This document shows, one piece after another, positions 57,758 to 64,000 of a stretch of 64,000 nt of DNA. Position numbers and translations under genes: made by a program. The notes under the pieces were generated by a model. It did not search any database, had not been told where the DNA came from, and saw only the letters and a list, made by a program, of their open reading frames with translations. The stretch covers positions 744,001 through 808,000 of the forward strand of contig WHVD01000002.1 in assembly GCA_015178975.1 (NCBI GenBank). The letters run 5' to 3'. Numbering within the stretch: the stretch's first letter is position 1; each line of letters begins with the position of its first letter. The DNA comes from Hysterangium stoloniferum (Eukaryota > Basidiomycota > Agaricomycetes > Hysterangiales > Hysterangiaceae).

Positions 57758-59264
57758 CTATTCGTCAGACTCATCACCCTGGCCGTCACCCTCGCCATCA
57801 CCGTCAATGCCACCATCGTCGCCATCGCCGTCACTATCATCCTCGGCCTCGAGTTCTTCCAATACAAGCGAGATCTGATGACAAGCAATTTCAATTTTCA
57901 AAGCCTGTTCAAATTCGGTTCTATGGTCCAGACTTTCTGTTAGTCTCTCCAGTGTAGCTTCATCCTTCAAAGGGCTTCCAGAGGGGTATTTAATGCCCTT
58001 CAGGGCAGTTTTCCAGACTTCCCTTTCGTTCATTGGTGTATAAAAGTTCTCATAGGTGAAAAAAGGGTAGGTAAGAAAAGAGGGGAAAGGCACGGTGGTC
58101 CCAGGGAAATCTATTATCCCTGTGATGTTGAAGTCATCATCCACCTGAATCATAATTGATCCATTGGGTTCGATTGAGAGAAATCATGGTCACATGTTGA
58201 CTTACAAGAATGTTGGCGCTGCTCAAATCATCATGTTCAATAACAAATGGTCCAGTCTCAAATTCGGGGAGTGCAAGCAGGTCTGCCACCTGACGGCACT
58301 GGCGTACGGATGATAGATATTTGGAATCACTGTCCGCGCTGGCATAGTGCAGACCCACTGTCTCATTAAAATCCATAATTGCGGAATAGAAACTTGAGGC
58401 TCGGGTGTATGGTCCTTTCAATGGGAGTGGTAGTGCATTCCAAACCCTCTGACGCGCCTCACTACTCACCAAGGTGGGAGTGACATACTCTTCAATCACA
58501 AAATTTCTGCTAAACAACGGTCTTTCCTGTATTGAGCCAATTTTGTCAAAAGGGTGTGAAGCTATGCACTTAATCAGTAGCAATTGGTAAATAATACTGC
58601 AGACAATTACCTAGCTCCATCAAATATTCAGAAAGTTGGCGATGGAAACTTCTGGCTGTCGGTAGAAGGCGAGCAAAGGCTTCACTAACCAATCTTGCGC
58701 GGTCCTCAAGGCTGATTTCCTCCGTCGGCTTATTATCTGAACGATCAAGGCGAATATCGCTTAGACTGTCAACATTCGTAAGGAGAACGCTATGTCCCGG
58801 TAAACGTTCCATCAACATGTAGGACACTCCGACCCTATTATCCGGCTCTGATTTGAGATGGCACGCAAAAACTTTGGGCACAGGAACGTTTGTGTGCAGC
58901 TTGATATAGTTCAATGTGGAGACGTAAGAGCATAGCATGAAATCCAGGGCCGATTGCGAAGGGTACTGATGAAAAAGTGGAATACGGGCCAACCATGTAA
59001 CTTCGTCAGAGAAATTAAGTTCGAAAAGCAGGTTGAATCCTATACAATCAAAAGTGAGCATCAGTAAAAACAAAACAAAAAATATTAATTACCACCCCAT
59101 ATTTTCTCGCCGATTGTACAGTGTAGCCCATTTCGGAGGCGTGATGCGTTGGCACCAAGTTCGTCTGTATGAACTGAAGATTCGACAAAGTTAAGTAGCT
59201 CTTCAATTTCTCGACATCCAGAGGACAGCAATGAGTCGTTCGATCTAGATGTTGGCGTTGACAT
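57758..59264 (-). CDS. APH-like (aminoglycoside phosphotransferase fold) kinase, four exons, 447 aa
   Basis: Exons 59264-59093, 59039-58611, 58561-58206 and 58144-57758 total 1344 nt (448 codons). Introns are 53, 49 and 61 nt. Start MSTPTSRSNDSLL. Family marks: FELNFSDEVTWLARI (nucleotide-binding lobe), YMLMERLPGHS (hinge), catalytic loop FVIEHDDLSSANILV (H-x-D-x4-N) split by intron 3 just after NIL, and GIIDFPGTTVPF (metal-binding Asp). Such fungal kinases phosphorylate small molecules; the substrate is unknown. The C-terminus is an odd Asp/Gly run (about 30 residues, GDGEGDGQGDESDE at the end). The trp of the usual IIDWE is Phe here. It lies 450 bp from F-box paralog 6 on the same strand. 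No damage seen. Confidence 0.85.
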
Positions 59265-61573
59265 AATAGCGAGTAAGATGTGAAGACTCCGTAGATTCGC
59301 TCTGCCGAAAGAGAAATTGATTACATTGTCATACGTTCGAACTCCGCAAACCAGCAAAAGAATTTTGATACAAGTATGCTGTGACCAGGTAAGATAGATT
59401 GAGGGTGGTTTTGATACGGTAATTTACGTATATTATCGTTCAAATAATAGCAAATAGTGGAGGAATACAGGTGTTGGATTATATCGCGATGTGTCTGTGT
59501 CACACGTCCACAACTGTCGCATTTATGCGATGTCAAAAAAGCATTATATTCTATTAGTCTGAGTTGGAAAAGTTTTTCCTCAGTTCTCGTTTACTTTATA
59601 CGAGACTGAGATTAGTGGATATTCTAGAAATAATGATCCCTAACTAATACTGATCTGTTATTAGTATATTTGCTATAGGTTCAAACTACTACAACAGAAA
59701 GACCGTCCGGCCTTAGCTAGCTATGCCTGTAATTAACCGCGTGTCCGTAGGATTAATCTCAATTTTCTCTGTCAGAGCTCCTTAGCACTAATATTGCATC
59801 GTTCACAGGATAATGCGATATCTGTCCCAACGTGATGTACGAGTGTCCTCTTCCCATAATCCTATTATATCGTGTTGTTTGTGTTACGACGACCATCATG
59901 CACTTTTTGTGTATAACTTCCCCATCTCGCCACATTGCTCTCAAACTCATAGTACCGATGCGCTTGCTCTCTCAGAAATCGAAAGATCGTGCAATTACAT
60001 AATGGCCATCATGAGCAGAGTCCATAGCTTCTGCGGTTCAGATCTTGGTGTCTTGAATTTACCAAATGTCCCTCACGCCGGTTCAAAGTAAATATATACC
60101 AAATTGGAGGTAATCTGATATATTTTCCCTATCACTACCTATTAACATCGAAATCCTATGTTTGGGATGTTAGTAATCAAGTCTTCGCATAAAACGTAAC
60201 CGAAATATGGATCCGATGATGAGTATATGCGCATATATTGTAGTGCCGTTAAGGGGGGAAGTAACTCCTAATTACGAATTTCTCCTTAATGATGCAATGG
60301 ACTAGAAACTTCAAGTATCTAGATTTCTCCTGTTTTCTCCCCTAATAACTCTCCTAACATAATTAGAAAGTAAATAAAAAGTCGCGATATTTCACCATAT
60401 ACCTCAGTGAAGTTTACTCACTCACTCACTGAGGTATATGCGCAATCATCTATTCTTATTCTATTACTTCCGAAAAGTCTTATAGCTTCGAATTTAGGTA
60501 CTATAATATATAGTGAAGTTTACTCACTCACTCACTGAGCTTCGAATTTAGACTCAAAATCCTTCCGAATTCTTGTCTCCTACTCAACATGGGAAACCTC
60601 TTACTGACCTAAACAGCGTGCAACATTGTAATCTAATGCCGCTCATGGTAAATTATCTAAAACAGGGTCGTTTTACGACACAGCTTATCTGAGCCCAAGT
60701 GACTATGTCACTGCGACAATGTACAGATGTCCGATTCTTGCATCTCGCTTGTTGTTAGAAGATCAGTTTTAACGTTAAAATCATGTTACATACTTTTCAT
60801 GTTTTGGCGGCTGATGGGTCAGGGCGGTGTGAAGACTTCTGATACTAACGGAATAGAATGACCGCAGACCCCGCCTATTAGTGGAAAAACGACCAACATC
60901 CACTTCGGGAAAGTCAATTCAGACTTAACACAATCATAGGTGATTCTCCAAATGAGAAATGGACTCAACTAGTTTACCTTAGTCTTCCGGAATCCGGATG
61001 GGGGTTGCTGATCGCACTGGCAACTGGATAATGCATACTATGTCCTTAGGCAGTTGCAGAAGCAGTCTGTTATCGGCACTGATGGAAAGCTTCACTTCAT
61101 CATTGGATAGGTCATAGGAAAATTCCGATGAAAAGAAGAGTTCGAGTCAATATATTTGAAATAATACAAGGAAAGAATCTTTTCAATGCCAAATCTTTCC
61201 TGACTTCTCATACTGTGGAGTCAACGGGAGGATACCGCCAGGAAACGCCATATTCGCACAAGGCCGTTGCTGTGTCCGATTTACACCCAGTGCTCTTGAA
61301 TGCTTCAAGCTATGAAAGGTTGTGCTGAACCCCCATTGATATAGGAAGAGAAATAACGACATTGTGAAATTTCAAATTGGCTGAAAACCAATGCTGTGAA
61401 GGTAATTACAGTAAATCCAAACTCTCTTCAGAAAGAATATACATAGTGTCACTGCGTCTATTCCTATTACTTATCAAGTTTTTCTGGTTTTGTCCTCAAC
61501 GCGCCAGATTTTCCTATCTTCCATCTTCTGTTTCATTTTACTTCACAAAGCACCTGTTAATAAGTATAGAATT
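59265..61573. other. intergenic stretch, no supported gene
   Basis: ORFs at 59813-60091 and 61128-61328 (plus) are under 100 codons with no motif or splice partner. The notable content is the palindromic module pair at 60396-60551. Confidence 0.5.
60396..60440. repeat. perfect 15-bp inverted repeat (hairpin)
   Basis: CATATACCTCAGTGA at 60396-60410 and its exact inverse at 60426-60440, loop AGTTTACTCACTCAC. A second copy of the core lies at 60511-60538. Confidence 0.9.
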
Positions 61574-61878
61574 TGTTAGAGTATGATATTACAGCTCTTA
61601 CATAGTCTATGATATTCCCTGTATTTTTCTGATATTTGTAGTATTTTTCCCAGCACTGTAGGTGCAGTATTGAGTGAGTTACCTAGTAAGGTAACTGATG
61701 TGTAGGTGCTTAGGTAAGCACCCTGTAGCATACTCCGCTGTGGGTGTGGGAAAGTCTCCTTAGTGTTTACTTTCCTCACACTCACAGGTATGTAGTTATT
61801 TCACAGTTGAATACATTTAGTGTTTACTGTCCTCACACTCACAGGGTGTTTGTCAAGAGTTATTCACCTGTTTCAATA
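61574..61878. repeat. solo LTR, 305 bp, target duplication GAATT
   Basis: TGTTAGAGTATG...TTTCAATA (last CA changed to TA) flanked by GAATT at 61569-61573 and 61879-61883. About 98% like 25430-25734 by eye. Confidence 0.9.
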
Positions 61879-62534
61879 GAATTCACACTATGGCCTTATG
61901 AATGGGAATCATTTTCAGACCCAGCCCCGCCACAGTCTGGAAACATGTGAATTTTTATATAGAACAGCCTGAGTCATCCTACCCGAGCTCCTAAAAATGA
62001 GATTGAAATGAATAAATGCGCCGGATGACTTGGACTGCTTGTCAAGACCATTTTGTGCCAGTACAATGCAATGCAATCATCTGGCTATATAATGGGAAAA
62101 TGATGAAACAAATAAACGGGATCACTTTTCAGAGAACATGCCTGGCACCTGATGATTAGATCGGTCCCCACGTGGAATTAATCTGTCCAAAACAGTATTA
62201 TTAGTATATAATCCCCGTAGTTACACATGTGACCCCCCATGCGTTTATAACCAACAATATAACTCAGACAGTATTGCGCTCGTCCTCTATAAGTCTGATC
62301 ATATTTTTGCTGAAAAGTTAACAGGAAGTGGGTCCTCTGGTGCCCATTCTCGACCAATTAGTACATGTGTGTGTGCACGTGCCGGTACCACGGTAGCGAG
62401 TGAATCACATGTCCCTAAGCATTTACTCGCCAACATGTAATGCACGAAGTTATGCTAAAGCAGAAGATGCTAGCTACCATTGTTAGAATTACTGTGCGCG
62501 AGCTATTATATCTACCGCCGCACAGGGCTAATTC
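61879..62534. other. intergenic, shares pieces with 44.0 kb and with the F-box array
   Basis: 62190-62310 resembles 44020-44160 (TATATAGTCCCGTAGTTAC-like). 62311-62534 matches 51418-51655, the region upstream of F-box paralog 4. No gene. Confidence 0.6.
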
Positions 62535-62658
62535 TGTACAAAGTTGACGTTGTAATGAAGACGGACAAGGTTTATTTTCAATGACTAAGCTACTGTAAAG
62601 TATGAAATAGCTGAGCGTTGAAATGCATCAACGGCTTGCAATACAACATATGCTAACA
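62535..62658 (-). repeat. copia 3' LTR, 124 bp
   Basis: Ends TGTACAAAG and TGCTAACA. Same length as the right LTR. Confidence 0.85.
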
Positions 62659-62785
62659 TGCCCACTTTGCAAGTCGTTGAGATGTGTAGTAAGTCCATAC
62701 ACATGAAACATGAGAAATAAATTATTTTTACCACACAAAAATATTGTGCCCACAATGCAAAATCCATCCCGAAGTTGACACAAAA

Positions 62786-62855
62786 AACCCGCTGCGCCCA
62801 CTAGATGCAGAACTGCTCAAAATTTTTGAGAAACTCGCTGCGCCCACTAGACGCA
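62786..62855. repeat. short direct repeat in copia 3' region
   Basis: CGCTGCGCCCACTAGATGCA and CGCTGCGCCCACTAGACGCA, 45 bp apart, between gag and the 3' LTR. Confidence 0.7.
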
Positions 62856-62992
62856 ATATTTGTCTGGTACATTTGGCGTCGAACTGAACCTCAGAGCATC
62901 CTCGCTCTTAGAATGTGTTCCCCCAACCTCCCAGAAACCAAAAATGCCGGACCTTGGAGCCCTGCTCGCAACTCCTAGTCCACGCAACAATT

Positions 62993-63790
62993 TCAAACAC
63001 ACAAGATAAAGCTACTCTCCACTGTACTCGTAGTGAGAGCCTCTGGATTTTCAGTGGGTGATCCACTTGAAGACGAGTCAACCAGTTTCGGTGCGGGACA
63101 AGAACGCGCGATGTGACCTTCGCCATTGCATCTATAACATTTTTTCGACCGTTTCACATTTTGTGAGTCTGTTTTTATTTTCATCGCAATTTGACTCTCA
63201 TTTTCTTTCCAGCCTTTCAAATGGCTTTCTTCTTCTACCAGTGCCACAGAAATATCCTCAACGATAAGTGATCCAACACGCTGCATAAGAGCGGTCGCTA
63301 CTGCACCAAATTCTGGAGCCAAACTGTAAATGAGGACATCCAGCACATCCTCATCTCATAACTCGACTCCAATTGCTCGAAGCTGCGAAGCGAGAGTCAA
63401 AATGCCGTGGACATATTCCATGACCGGCTTTTTGATATCATGCTGGTATGTATAGAGCTGGCATTTTAATGAAATCTGATTGGCCCGATTATTTGCCTGA
63501 TAGATTTTTGCAAGTGCTTGCCATGCCTCTGGTCCAGGGGTGCAATCCCGAATATACAATTGTTGGCTTGACGTGATTGTGAGTCCAATTGCAGTGTAAC
63601 CATCCTCTAAATGCTTTGCCCATTCCAAATACTCCTTGCTATTCTCATCCTTAGGTGCCTTTGCTCCACCACTCACAACACTCCACGATCTGGCACGCCG
63701 CAGAACCATTGAAAGTGAAAACTTCCATTCATGGTAGTTATCACCCGAGAGTTTTGGGATGCTTGCTAGTAGGGCATTGATGTTGGACAT
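62993..63790 (-). pseudogene. copia gag with CCHC zinc knuckle, one internal stop
   Basis: Starts MSNINALLASIPKLSGDNYH at 63790 and continues in one frame to TGA 62995-62993. A single TGA at 63358-63356 interrupts (RAIGVEL-stop-DEDVLDVLIY); everything else is open. Motifs: LSGDNYHEWK, EAWQALAKIYQ, and CYRCNGEGHIARSC (C-x2-C-x4-H-x4-C zinc knuckle). Gag binds RNA and builds the particle. The stop could be a CGA-to-TGA change or read through; 148 codons precede it. Confidence 0.85.
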
Positions 63791-63825
63791 TGAATAATGA
63801 GATATTAATGCAGCTCTTTAAAGCA

Positions 63826-63845
63826 ACAGGGCAGGGCCCATAACC
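63826..63845 (-). other. primer binding site, half-tRNA type
   Basis: Directly after the 5' LTR the minus strand reads GGTTATGGGCCCTGCCC. It is complementary to CAGGGCCCATAACC, the anticodon region (CAU) of initiator tRNA-Met. As I recall it, Drosophila copia uses this same type of internal tRNA site rather than the tRNA 3' end. Confidence 0.65.
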
Positions 63846-63969
63846 TGTATGAAGTTGACATTGTAACGAAGATGGACAAGGTTTATTTTCAATGACTAAG
63901 CTACTGTAAAGTACGAAATAGCCGAGCGTTGAAATGCATCAACGGCTTGCAATACAACATATGCTAACA
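63846..63969 (-). repeat. copia 5' LTR, 124 bp
   Basis: Ends TGTATGAAG and TGCTAACA on the plus strand. Followed by target duplication AATTC. Confidence 0.85.
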
Positions 63970-64000
63970 AATTCTCCTAAAGACTACCGCATTCCCATAA

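Larger units (their letters stand above)
62535..63969 (-). mobile_element. copia element with gag only, 1435 bp, target duplication AATTC
   Basis: Two 124-bp LTRs (62535-62658, 63846-63969), TG...CA ends, AATTC at 62530-62534 and 63970-63974. The paralog at 51650 (GGCTAATTCTCCTAAAG) is the empty site. Minus orientation. Contains a primer site and gag with zinc knuckle but no protease, integrase, RT or RNase H, so it depends on another element. The LTRs differ at several positions, so it is not brand-new. Confidence 0.9.

Overview
The window looks like a repeat-rich accessory region of a basidiomycete (Agaricomycetes-type) nuclear genome. Evidence: every credible gene is cut by many short GT-AG introns (about 42-76 nt) with CTAAC/CTAAT-like branch sites; the protein families are typical of mushroom-forming fungi (F-box/leucine-rich-repeat paralogs, fungal cAMP-receptor-like 7TM receptors, APH-like kinase, isochorismatase-like hydrolase); and the mobile elements are Ty3/gypsy chromovirus, Ty1/copia, Tc1, hAT and a Mutator-like element. 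I cannot name the species.

Layout. 1-4.3 kb: 3' half of a Ty3/gypsy element with a broken pol, an antisense spliced Zn-cluster ORF and the 3' LTR. 5.4-6.5 kb: an apparently intact six-exon isochorismatase-like hydrolase. 8.5-11.6 kb, 32.3-34.9 kb and 40.7-43.9 kb: three copies of a segmental repeat, each carrying a ten-exon 7TM receptor gene (two intact, one with a C-tail frameshift) followed by a copia pol fossil. 12.3-15.7 kb: LTR-in-LTR-in-LTR nest next to a second gypsy pol fossil. 16.3-18.6 kb: deleted F-box pseudogene. 19.1-22.6 kb and 38.3-41.1 kb: a very recent segmental duplication. 22.9-31.3 kb: strongly CpG-poor block of old elements (chimeric Tc1, solo LTRs, duplicated coding fossils). 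31.4-32.3 kb: deleted hAT element. 44.2-46.4 kb: two solo LTRs flanking a 1.29-kb Mutator-like element that carries a spliced gene. 46.9-57.3 kb: tandem array of four minus-strand F-box/LRR genes (two intact, two broken). 57.8-59.3 kb: APH-like kinase. 62.5-64.0 kb: a small copia element containing only gag.

How it fits together. Gene content is expanding by segmental duplication (receptors, F-box/LRR) while retroelements insert and collapse to solo LTRs. Because the segments exist in several copies, intact paralogs act as natural empty sites, so several insertions can be proved inside the window: eleven solo LTRs and one copia element have perfect 5-bp target duplications. Most striking gene structures: F-box/LRR genes whose start codon is split by an intron (AT|G), and receptor genes that need a 5-nt microexon.
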